Assembly: GCA_016110215.1 (NCBI GenBank)
Contig: JADWQD010000012.1
Coordinates: 434,001 to 498,000, forward strand
Length of the DNA: 64,000 nucleotides
Direction of reading: 5' to 3'
Source of the DNA: Capronia americana
Taxonomy: Eukaryota; Ascomycota; Eurotiomycetes; Chaetothyriales; Herpotrichiellaceae
Positions 44,085 through 54,512 of the stretch are shown piece by piece; position 1 is the first letter of the stretch, and each line of letters opens with the position of its first letter. The notes under the pieces are model-generated. The model saw nothing but the letters and a program-made list of their open reading frames with translations, did not search any database and was not told the DNA's origin. The translations under genes and the position numbers were made by a program.

Positions 44085-46611
44085 ATGAAATCATTCACAT
44101 CGTCCGAGACAGATACCCGGGGGAAGTCTCTCCTGGGATCAGCTAGGAACCTGTCGCAACGCCAGCAGTCGTCTCGAAAACGGGGCCGCTATGTACTACA
44201 CGCATGCGAAAGGTGTAAGAGACAGAAGATTCGTTGCAACGGCGAACAGCCGTGCGATAAATGCAAAGTGAAGCGGCCGAAGGAATGTTCCTACTCCTAC
44301 GGACACCCGCTGCATATCAATGGCGAGCACCAGCAGCACCAGCACCAGCACCAGCCGCTGCACTTTGACGCAGCCAGCGGAAATAGCCATCTTAGAGACA
44401 GAGATGAAGGCGTTGCCAATGGCGTTGGGCCTCCAGTCGCATGGTGAGTAACTCTATGGGAGCTCGATCAGTTTTTCTTTTCGTCAATCCACTCGCTACC
44501 ACTCCTTTTATCATTGACTCCAACCATCTGAAACATTTTAGGAATCTCGGGTCGTTCACGCACCTGGAAAACTTGCTGCAGTCGCAGTCGGCAAAACTAG
44601 ATCAGCTCCTGGAGAGATCAGAGGGATCGCGGCACGGTGATGGATTACCTCCGCGCCAACCAAGCGAGAGCGATATCGAGCAAGCGGAACCGACCTCTAA
44701 TCCCATAAAGGCGGCACAAGATTACGACAGACGCAGCACTTCGAGCGCCGTCGTTGACTCGGATGGCAATGCGGATGCTCGAGTGCGATCGCCAAAGGCA
44801 CCTCTACCATTGTACTGCGGCCCGTCCGGCTCTTCCTTCTGCATCAACATCGTAGGTGTGAGTCTGAACCAAACATACGGCACAACGACCAGCGAGCAGG
44901 TCATTTTGGAACGTGGCACTGTCTCCATATTGAATGGTGATATTGTCATTGACCACGACGAGTGTCCTGAGGAAGATCCACCAGAGCCGAGCTTGCATCC
45001 TCCCTTAATCCCCTTCGCAATGGACCGACATGACGAGTCTTTGTATCTCCTTCGAGAGTTGAACCTCGACCAAGCTCTCCGCCTGGTACTTGCCTACGAT
45101 GACCTAGTGGGTGTTATGCATCCGGTTCTGAGTAAAGATGGCTTGTTGCGGAACACCACCAATCTGTATACGATCGTGTCAGCCCCATCCACTCGGACGG
45201 TGTCCAACGTCCAACTCGATCGGAGTGACGTGGGCATCATCAAGATGGTGCTTGCGATTGTGCTGGTCATGGAACGGCCGGATAGCCATGCGTTGGCTTC
45301 CAAACTCTTCAAGAGCTTACAGCGGGATGTGGAAGCGAAGATCTGGGCCACGGCGACCGAAGTCAAAGATCTGCATCTGCTAATCCTAGTTGTACGTCTC
45401 CCCTGCCTCGTCGATCGAATAGAGTCTAACTAAACTGTAGGCGATTTATCATTTCGTCAAGGGAAATTGGCGACTCGCATGGAGAGTAACAAACAACCTA
45501 GTACGCATGGCTCTGGAACTCGGACTGAACCTGCAAAAGGTCGTTGTTCGCACATTCGAGGATCCCGAAAAACTTACCAACGTGGTCAATACGTTCTGGA
45601 CGATCTTTGTGCTCGACCGACAGATGAGCTACGCTCTGGGCTTGCCAAAGAGTCTTCAAGACGCGGATGTTGACAATGGTCTCCTACTACCTGTGAGTGG
45701 TGTTGGTGCGGCCCCATGTATTGTGAAAAACTCTGTATTGACACAATTCGCAGTATAATGCGCCTTACCTGAATGCCATGGTAGAGTATTGCCACCTAGG
45801 CTCCAAGGCATGCGACTCGCTTTCAGAAGCCCTAAGTGGCCAGCCACATGGGACCGCTGAATGGCAGGAGTCGTTTGAGTACTTCCGCTCTCGTCTCGAT
45901 CAGTGGCAGGGGAACAATATTGGTGGAGATATCCAGGCCACCGACGCCATCTCTAGCAGCAGGAGGATCCGCCATCCACGTGTTGTGCTCTACCTACGAG
46001 CTAATCAACTGCGTCTCTTAATGCTGCGTCCCGTCCTTTGTGGTTCCAATGTCAGCCTCAGTGTGGACGACGACGACCAGCATTGGACCACGGCTGTCGG
46101 CATTGCTTGCGACACGGTACAAGTGGTGGCGGATTTGGAAAGCACAAGCGATCTATACCAGCTTCACCAGACACAGTACAACTACTTCCTTGTGACGGCA
46201 CTGGGCGTGCTACTTTTGCTGGGACTGGCTCAAGATCCGCAGTTAAGCTCTCCTTCCGACATCTTGAACAATGCAAAAATTCGACCGGCCACGCATGACA
46301 AGGCGCGCGAAGCCGCGATCACGGCGCTTGGCCTTCTCAATTCTACCATGACTCACTCGGCCGCGTCGAAACGCCTGTGGTTGAGAGCTTATTCAATGTG
46401 CCTTCGTCTTGGGGTCATTCTCGACGATCACGCAGCTCTGTCTGGTTGCACGGTCTCTGACTTCTGTTTGCCAAAGGCTACAAAGGGCGTAGTCGACGTC
46501 TCCAACTTGGCCTTTCCAGAGCTCGGAGATGGGCTGGAGGATCTTCACGTGTCTTGGAAGGGGTTCACCCCTAATGTTGGCTGGTTGCTCCCTGAATTCC
46601 AGGCCATTTGA
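44085..46611 (+). CDS. Zn2Cys6 transcription factor with fungal-specific TF domain
   Basis: Nuclear regulator, 772 aa. Exons 44085..44443, 44542..45391, 45441..45692, 45754..46611, in phase. Zn2Cys6 cluster C41, C44, C51, C57, C60, C68 (2-6-5-2-7), then a His/Gln repeat (residues about 82-90, from a CAG/CAC microsatellite) and a coiled segment FTHLENLLQSQSAKLDQLLER that resembles a dimerisation helix. The fungal_trans domain includes VAIYHFVKGNWRLAWR, MALELGLNLQK, and FWTIFVLDRQMSYALGLP. It is convergent with the FAD monooxygenase (172 bp between stops), so it could control that gene and the P450 beyond it (inference). No known regulator name can be assigned. Confidence 0.93.
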
Positions 46612-46783
46612 GAAGCCCAAATCATTTCTGGCAGAGGTGGGAGATGTGGATGGATTTCTTATTTACTTTGGCCTTTCAACAAACCAAATTCCCCGCCGTC
46701 TTCAACTCAATGACTTCACAGCCTCCGCTCTCTCAGGGGAACATGTACGCCTAGCCTATGTGACAATGGCAACCTGTCTGCCG

Positions 46784-48377
46784 TCACGCAGCGGCCTCTG
46801 CCACAGCAGCTCCTACACTGACATGAGATGCCTGCTCCGGTCCGACCTGGCGGGCGAGATTTCCGCCATATTTCATGATTGGACTTTCGAGGAATCGATC
46901 CCAGTGGTGGATGTTGAGCGTAAGCTGCCGTGACAGGGATGCCTCGTAAGTTCCTCGGTCAATGACTTCTTTCTCGTACTCATTGATTGCAGCCGCCTTC
47001 GTCTCTTCACCGGCAATGATTTTGTCCACCGCGGTGACAAAATTGGCGCAATCTACCGTTGCATTGTTCATCCCTTGTCCACGATCTGGGAAAACGAGTC
47101 AGTCAGTCCGCTTTCACCTGCCCTCGTCACTAGGAATGGTAGGACATGGGACATACGGAAAGAAATGGCGTGCGCTGCATCCCCGGCTAACGTCACTTGA
47201 CCGCCGTGGTTATCCCATGGAGTAGGCACCCAGATCTTGATCGTGTCATTGGGAACATCCTGATCATCCCGCATCCACGCCAGAGCCGATCGTCTCGGTT
47301 CCGCAAAGTCATCAGCAAAGGACTTGAGGACCCGGAGACGGTCGGCATTGCTCTGGCCTCTGTACGGCATGCCTGGAAGCTCCTTTGGCCATGTGATGAC
47401 ATAGTGGAATGTCCAGGTCGAGTAATCGTCCTTGTCCAAGGCGGTTCGATCTAGAATTGGGTTGGGAGAAAGTCAGCACCTCGTCCACGAGCAGATATCC
47501 TATCAACTCCTCCTGTGCCCTGGTGGATTGGATTTTGGGCTTGCTTACAGAGCATGATGAAGAAGATTCCCTTCGGGTGGACACCATAATCCACATGCGG
47601 CGCCATTGTCTCGGCAATGTATTTCCCCTGTTCGTGCGTGTATGTCACACTCAGGTTGGCCATGTCATATTCCGGGTATGACTCGGGCTCGGCCAGCTCT
47701 TTCAGCAACAGCCGTCTCACAAACGATTGCCCTCCATCTGCGCCGACAATGATGGAAGCGGCCTCGGTGGTTCCATCGCTGAAATGAGCAATAGCACCAT
47801 TCGGAGTATACTCGATGCCCACAAGCTCATGGTTGTACTGTTTAGATTGTTAGTTTGCCTTTATTTTTCTCTCCCCCGAATATGTATTAAGAGCCACGCC
47901 CCCCCTTCCCTTACCTTAACGTCGAGTCCGTCAAGCAACAGCTTTCTCAGTCCCGCCCTGCTGACCCGGATTGCATGAGGAGAGTTCACCTTCTTCAGAA
48001 CCTCCCCCGTCGCCGCATTCCTCAGCACCAGCTCTTCGGTGTCGGTTGCTCGATAGAAGGGCCTGACCTGTGCCTCGTGCACGCGGGCCTGCAGTGCTTC
48101 AGACAGCAGGTGCGGATAGTATCTGAATGACCAGAACATGGTCATGCTCCAATCCCGATGGCGGAAGGCGGGATTGATCTTGTCATGGATACTGAATGAG
48201 ATGCCCCTCTTAAGGAAAAGGAAGTGAGCTGGTTTCTGCCGAAGGAGGGGAGCGACGCTTCTTTCTGCAGCGTACCTTTTTCAACCCTTGCGCGATGAAC
48301 AGACCTGTGCATCCTGAGCCAATGATGATGACATGCATTTTTTTCTCATCCGGGGTATTGTTCTGGGAAGCCATCAT
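46784..48377 (-). CDS. FAD-dependent monooxygenase (aromatic hydroxylase/salicylate-hydroxylase-like)
   Basis: Group A flavoprotein using NAD(P)H to hydroxylate a small, probably aromatic or prenylated, substrate. 426 aa. Exons 48377..48276, 48208..47915, 47837..47549, 47450..47157, 47085..46784; introns 67-98 bp, in phase. The start is the ATG at 48377 (MMASQNNTPDEKK); sequence upstream to 48437 lacks ATG. Motifs: Rossmann GSGCTG (HVIIIGSGCTGLFIA), the DG motif IIVGADGGQSFVRR, and the GD motif TLAGDAAHAISF followed by HRGQGMNNATVD. Helices at the end match the family. The protein is close to the small fungal FAD-monooxygenases seen in metabolite clusters. It is divergent from the P450 at 49.4 kb, which makes a shared pathway plausible (inference). 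Confidence 0.92.
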
Positions 48378-49429
48378 GTTGTTGGTGCGGCCGTGATGGA
48401 GACTGTGATTGTGATCCGTGGTCTTGGAAAATAACAAAACGTTTGGACTCGGCCAAATCTATCGATATTCCTTGTTCTCCTACAAAAACCCGAGACTATC
48501 TCTTCTTCTCCTACCACACACACACACATATATAGAGCCATCTTCTTCAATCTCGGTTCCTGCCCGCCCATGCTCGGTCCCGGCCATTATGCCTCCGTAG
48601 TCTCAAACGGCTTTCCGATTCACCCTCTCATCTGATGGTCTCCAGAAAACCGCTCCACGCTCATGAATATGTCATCGGCCCAACAGCCTAAATGGTCTCT
48701 GTTATATAAGCACGTACCCGCCAGAAGAGGAAGAAGGAACCAGAGTCGGAATGCCCACCGGGGTTATGAAGGGAAACCTATATTATCCTTACCATTCATT
48801 GTCTCCATCCAATCGGTTCAAAGCCGATGCCCTCCCTGTCAGCTCATCCCGCAGACGACCCCGTGTTTTTTCCCCATCCACCACATCCCTTCCTAACTAG
48901 GTTCCGAGTCATCGGATCTGGCATAATTCTCATTAATTCTTAGTCGGGAACGGTATTGGAGCTGACAAATGGAAAGAGTCCTTCCGAGAGCGAGAGAGAG
49001 AGTTGTCCACGGCTAGTTGAAGCACTACAGTACTTGTGATTCGCATGCTGTTGGTGTTCTCCCTGGATTCTGCGGAACTAATACTCAGTTCAACGGTCGG
49101 GACTATGGGGTTGGCTGAAAGCAGCGGAATGGGCTCCCCGGCGCGTGATCGCTGCAATGACAGAGATCCGTAGCCGTATGACCTTAGGCACTTCCTCGCC
49201 GCACGGAGGTTCCGCAGAAGGACAACAAACCTGGTAGATTGGCACATCATGGGGATAGGATATATAGGTCGGTTGAGGGGAATTGGTTGACCTATTCTGT
49301 CTGGAATTCCGGTTAATTATAGAGCAGACGGCCGCCCTTCTGCTTCTGTTGGTACTGTACTGCCCCTTTGGCAAAGCCATGTTCGGACAACAACTTCGAT
49401 TGAGCACGTTGTGGGACGGGACTTCAATA
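48378..49429. other. Bidirectional promoter between FAD monooxygenase and P450
   Basis: About 1.05 kb without a gene. A TATA-like gatatataggt lies near 49257, about 170 bp upstream of the P450 start; a (ac)n run is near 48524 and tatataagcac near 48697. Confidence 0.5.
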
Positions 49430-51560
49430 ATGTTGGTCGAAGAGGTCTCGAACAGGGCTACTCTTCAGGCATTGTTTGTCAGGGCTGTAGTAGTGGTGTT
49501 GCTCTATGTATGCTCTGCTCTATCTTTCTTCTACCTTAGGCTTCATCTTTTGGAAACCCGTGGATGCATTTTTCTGAACAGGCCTGGGCCTTCGAATGTG
49601 CTTGCTGATTTGAGAACGTACAGCTGTTCAGTGTCGTCGTCTATCGTCTCTACTTCCACCCGCTTGCAGCTTACCCCGGCCCACTGCTGGCGAGACTAAC
49701 CCATTGGTATGGAGTTTATCATGCATCGAGGGGCGATAACCACCTGAATGTGTACCGCCTTCATAAGAAATATGGTAAGATTGACCTATATTCCCCCAAC
49801 AGGGTGGTCATCGGTTGCTCATCTGATATCTACTGACCCATCCAACCAGGAGAAATTGTACGGATAGCACCAAACCTGGTCACTATCAACAACGCACAAG
49901 CGATCAAAGGTGGGAGAAGCAGGCACATCCCTTCCCCCTTCCGTCTATCCCTGCCCAAAAGTTTCCGTCGAGACGAAATCTGATTTTTGGTCAATCGCTT
50001 AATAGACATCTACGGTGTCAACAGAAATGTGCAAAAAGGGACCTTGTACAAGGCGTCAGCAAAGCTCACGGGATTTCCCAACAGCTTCAGCGCCATCGAT
50101 CGGCAGCTGCATGCTCACAGAAGGCGGATTTTGGCCCCTGCCTTTACCGACGCGGCGCTGTTGACAATGGAACCCCATATCCTGCATCACATCCGGCGGT
50201 TCTTCAACATAGGGATCCTCGGAGGTGGCAGCTCGGAAACGTCGACGCCGGTCGCCGAGCCACAACGAGATCCTGGCTGGTCGGTCGAAGTGGACATGAG
50301 TCTCTGGGGCAATTACCTGACTTTTGATGTCATGGGCGATTTGGCTTTTGCGACTCATTTCGATATGCTTGGAGGCAAAGCGAGTCGAGCAATGCCTGAG
50401 ATGGTTGATGCGGCTCTACATGGCCAACTGATTGTCGGTCTCCCCACCCTCCCCCCACCCCCCCCCCCCCCCCCTCTGAATTTCTATTCTTTCGTCTGGC
50501 ATGTGTCTTTCTCCGGTTTTGGCTCCCTGTAATATCTCACATCCTTGGAAACGCCTTTCTCCGGACTTTGACCGCTGACAAACCCCTTTGCACTAGGCTG
50601 GCTCAAGCCCTACCGTTCTCAACTGGAACCTGCTTCCTCTGCTATTCCCCAAGATCTACGCCATGAGCAAGTACCTCAAGGGGTTCGCCGGAGAGCAGGT
50701 TTCAGCCCGGCTCACGCGCGAAACCGAAAAGAAAGATTTCTTGTATTATATCCTGCGAGCCAAAGACCCAGATGGGACCCCGGCAGAACTGTCTCCAACG
50801 GATCTCGGATCGGAAGCGGTCGCATTAATCATCGGCGGTAAGTTTCTGAAGAGCGTCAGCAGTGTGTAGTCGACATATAAGTGTGTGAGTGTGTGCATCT
50901 GACAGATGAGCGAGCAATTTTGCAGGGTCCGACACCACCGCGACGCAAATAGCGGCCAATTTCTTCTACCTCACACACAACAAGGACAAACTGGACAAAC
51001 TATGCTCGGAGATCCGTTCCTCTTTCTCCTCGGTGGAAGAAATCAAGCTAGGCCCCAAGCTGGAGAGCTGCCGGTACCTGAAGGCCACGATCGAAGAAAC
51101 CCTCCGCTTCAGCCCCAGCCTTCCTGGTGTTTTGCCTCGCCAAGTCCTCCCAGGGGGTCTCGTGGTTGATCAGCGATACTTCTTCCCCGCGGGAGTCGAA
51201 GTCTCGGTGCCCGTGTACGCTCTCCATCACAATGCCCAGCACTTCCCCGATCCGGATGCGTGGAAACCGGAGCGCTGGCTACCCGACGAGGCGGGGGAGG
51301 AAGCAGTGAAGAAAAATTACGAAGCCTTCACGCCTTTCTCGTATGGTTCGAGGCAGTGCATTGGAAAGCGACTGGCCTATATCGAACTGTGGATCACGGT
51401 TGCGAGAGCCGTCTACCTCTTCGACATGGAGTACGTAGGCGGAGGGAGGGAGGACCGGAACAGGCTGGCGAGTGCCAGTGTTGCTGAATTTAAGATGCTC
51501 GACCATCTAGCCGCGGCGAGGCATGGGCCGGTGATTCGGTTTCGGATTAGAGAAGAATAA
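49430..51560 (+). CDS. Cytochrome P450 monooxygenase
   Basis: Membrane-anchored heme monooxygenase, 530 aa. Exons 49430..49507, 49624..49774, 49850..49909, 50006..50433, 50597..50837, 50926..51560, all in phase. The N-terminus has an anchor (FVRAVVVVLLYLFSVVVYRLYF) followed by HPLAAYPGPLLARL. In-frame ATGs at 49283 and 49379 are alternative starts; 49430 gives the usual short N-terminus and an A at position -3. I-helix GGSDTT (first residue Gly rather than Ala), K-helix EETLR, KPERW, and heme loop FSYGSRQCIG with the ligand at about C464. Intron 4 contains a run of 17 C (50458-50474). Divergent from the FAD monooxygenase. Confidence 0.92.
50458..50474. repeat. Homopolymer C17 inside a P450 intron
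   Basis: Seventeen consecutive C within intron 50434..50596, preceded by another C-rich stretch. It is probably length-variable and prone to read error. Confidence 0.9.
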
Positions 51561-52449
51561 GTACCGGGACCCGATGCGAGGGTACATGGCAGTTTGGGCC
51601 ATACAAAGGAAGGGGATCTATAACCGACAGTTTCCCACCGCGGTAGCTCAATTTGCGTACCCTAGTCCCTCGAGGAACGGGAATACTGGTGTATAAATAG
51701 GTCGCAGTAGCGGACTCTCAATAAGAGCGCGCGAAGAAGACGACTACCTGTCATGATGGGACTTTTATCAAACCCTGCCTCCTTTAGCGTGGCATCAATC
51801 TTTACGCTACACAATTGCGCGAGCCCTGCACGTTCAGTAAGACGCGGATTCTGTTACCATGACTCGCGTCCCAGACAGGGTCGTGTCGATCACCGCCTGG
51901 CGCCACGATCTCCAACGAATGTGGCTGGCTGGCTGGCTGGCCCCCGGTCCCGCAGTAGTCACTCAGTCAGTCCACCAGAGAGAGCGAGTATCAGCGCCTT
52001 AAGGAAAACGAGGGTTAGTGTCAGCGCCGTAAGGAAGAAGAGGGGTTGCAGTCCAGCCAGATATAGAGGTGGTGGTGCCACCACTGTCCTATCGTGCCTG
52101 TCACCTATGCCTCCTTTTGCGCGACCTCGGCTGACGTGAAGGATCAATAAGCCAGCACATTGCCCCTTTCCCTATCCTGGGCAGAGATGCACCCCGTCCT
52201 TGGCACCATACAGTAGACAACAAGCCTCAGCCGGGCAAGGCAGGCACGCAGGCAAGGTAATGTTCCCGCTCTTGCAAAACCGGCAGGGACAGAGTTCGGC
52301 GCAAGTTATGTAAACACGGTATACAACTTCTTCTATTGTGCATGCTCGGCCGCGAAGGGCGGATATAACGAAGGTAGTCTCGACTGGGCGGAAGAGCGTG
52401 CGTTCTATTACCTTGAACCTTTGAGTTCGTTGGGTGCGTCACGATTTGA
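51561..52449. other. Intergenic with a 30-bp tandem duplication
   Basis: About 890 bases without a gene. Copies of a 30-bp unit lie at 51988..52017 and 52018..52047 (both with tcagcgccNtaaggaa), preceded by a (ggct)n run near 51904. A TATA-like gtataaatag is near 51690. Confidence 0.7.
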
Positions 52450-54339
52450 ATGTTCGGGGCAATTATGGCTCCGATCCCTCATTACAGGTTCGTTTTGTTT
52501 CCTCCCAGCGGCATGGTCGACCGGCCTCTAATCGATGCGTTGTAGAAGCTGACGGCTGGTGCAAGCATATCACCGTTGCGATGGGTTCCTCCAGAAAGCT
52601 CGCAGACGACCAATCTCGATAGAGAACTTGAGAAATCTGCCCAGCGGTCTCATGCTGCGAGAGTGGCGCACCAGAGACGAAAAGACAAAGCCCTCCTTGT
52701 GGCCCAGACACAAGTAGGTGACCTTGTGCTCTATTGCCTCGCCTCGCCGAGTTCAACCATCTCGGTGCAAATTATGCCACGACGCTGACTCCGCCCTTGG
52801 CTAACTTAGTACTACCTGCCATCGCCACACGGGTCTGAGGGCTTTCACACCTCTGACTCTGAGCCGGGAGGACCATTGTATACCTCTGGGCCGCAAAAGA
52901 TTGGCCGCCAATATGAGCGGAGGGAGGACGATGACGAGATCCTGTCAACAAAACCAAACCGCTATGTGTCGAAATCGCGGCTTTTCACCAAACATGGCGT
53001 GCAATTGGTCAAAAGACCTCGCCGTCCGCAACTTGAAACCCCCGTTCTTAGATGCTGGCAAGGTGCTACAGATCCGTTCGCAGCGTATCCCATAGCAGTG
53101 ACACCCTGGGTGAATCACACGATTCGCTTCCTCCGGGAGACATGGATTCCTGCGACTTTCCACTCGAGTCAAACCATGTCTGTTCGCCTGGCGCTGGCAG
53201 AGAGAGAATGGCAGGATTCAAAATACTGTCTCGGGTTTGAAGCCCCTGCATACGCCGTCCTAACCATGTCTACGGCTCTCATGGCGCAACACCGGCCTGC
53301 TCCGGGTGTCGAGCAGCGAGTCCTCGTTTCCAAAAACAAGACCATAGCGTCACTGAGGAAGCTCCTCACAGATCACTCCGTCTCAGAGTCCATGCCCATC
53401 GTGGCTTGTATCGTTAATCTGCTTGGAGCCGCGATCTGCGCCAACGACCTTAACGAGGCGGAGATCCATTCCAAGACACTGAAACGGTTCTTCGAGACCC
53501 GGAAATCGCTTGAACCCCGCTCGGTGGAATACACATTCTTCATTCGTTGCCTCCGGTTCTGCATCCGATACGCGACGTTGACCCTCACGCCCCCGATCTT
53601 TGATATAGCCCACGTGTCTGATCTGCTCAGCAAGTCATTCCGGCCGGGGGATGTGTTTTTCGACACTTCTTGTCCGCAGAGATTCGACACAAATCTGGAC
53701 ATTTCGCTACGCGACCCCCTCAGAGACATTTTCATCAGACTTCGCAAAGGCTTTTGGCTGTGGCGGCAGCGGCAATTCCACGGCGTGACAGTGCAGGAGT
53801 CGGCAGACTGGACGATTGGGCAATACTACCTCCTGCAAGGCCGATTGCTGTCCATTTATGACGACTACCGCAGCAAGCTCGCCACGGCCCTCCAACAGGA
53901 TTCCGTTCGTCTGCATGTCGAAATGTGCCTGTCATTGGGGCTACTTTGCATCCTGAATAGTAGCGATCTTGTCGGAGCGTCCACTCAAGACTGCGCGGGC
54001 TTCTTGCTCGGAGCTCTCCAGCAGCATGTGGTCGTATTGATGGGGGAACGATTGGAAGACCAAGCCCAAACGCACGATAACCAATGGGAAACTGCGATTC
54101 TTTGGTTCCTCTTCGCGGCTTGGTTGATGGATTGGAGCCATCAGAGACAAGGCTCCAAGGATTCTTCCATCGTCTCTTTCACCGACCGACTCGCTGTACA
54201 CGTGTGTTTGATGGAGTTACACACGTGGGACCAAATGGCTGCCAGGCTGCAGAAATTTATTCTTTTCGAAGAAATGAAGCCCGCTGGGTCGTTTTGGTTC
54301 GCTGAGAACATGCTGGCAAGTGCAGAGAGCGTGAAGTGA
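52450..54339 (+). CDS. Fungal regulator-like protein, DUF3468-related family
   Basis: Proposed 571 aa: exons 52450..52487, 52566..52713, 52810..54339. The last intron (gtaggt...acttag) is firm. The first (gttcgt...gtgcaag) is a guess, made because it is the only junction I found that links an ATG to the conserved exon in phase; the true 5' end may differ. Residues about 24-60 (ELEKSAQRSHAARVAHQRRK) match the 'RSHV-x-R-x-H-x-R-R-K' start of a large Pezizomycotina family of Zn-cluster-less regulators. The body is helical (WVNHTIRFLRETWIPATFH, RLALAEREWQDSKYCL, TIASLRKLLTDHS) as in DUF3468 proteins. Target genes unknown; neighbours are the P450 upstream and the HET gene, convergent, downstream. 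Confidence 0.7.
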
Positions 54340-54512
54340 GGGTCGAAGCCAAATCCAGCAGTCGGTATCATAAATATCGTGAAGAATTGTTAGTTAAAAG
54401 GATAATAAGACCTGGACACCGACGTTGAGGCCGTAGGGTGCTGTTCAGATTGACAGAAGTAGATAGCCTTTGCCATTTCGGCGGAGCTTTATTCCCAATC
54501 TGTTCCGCTCCG

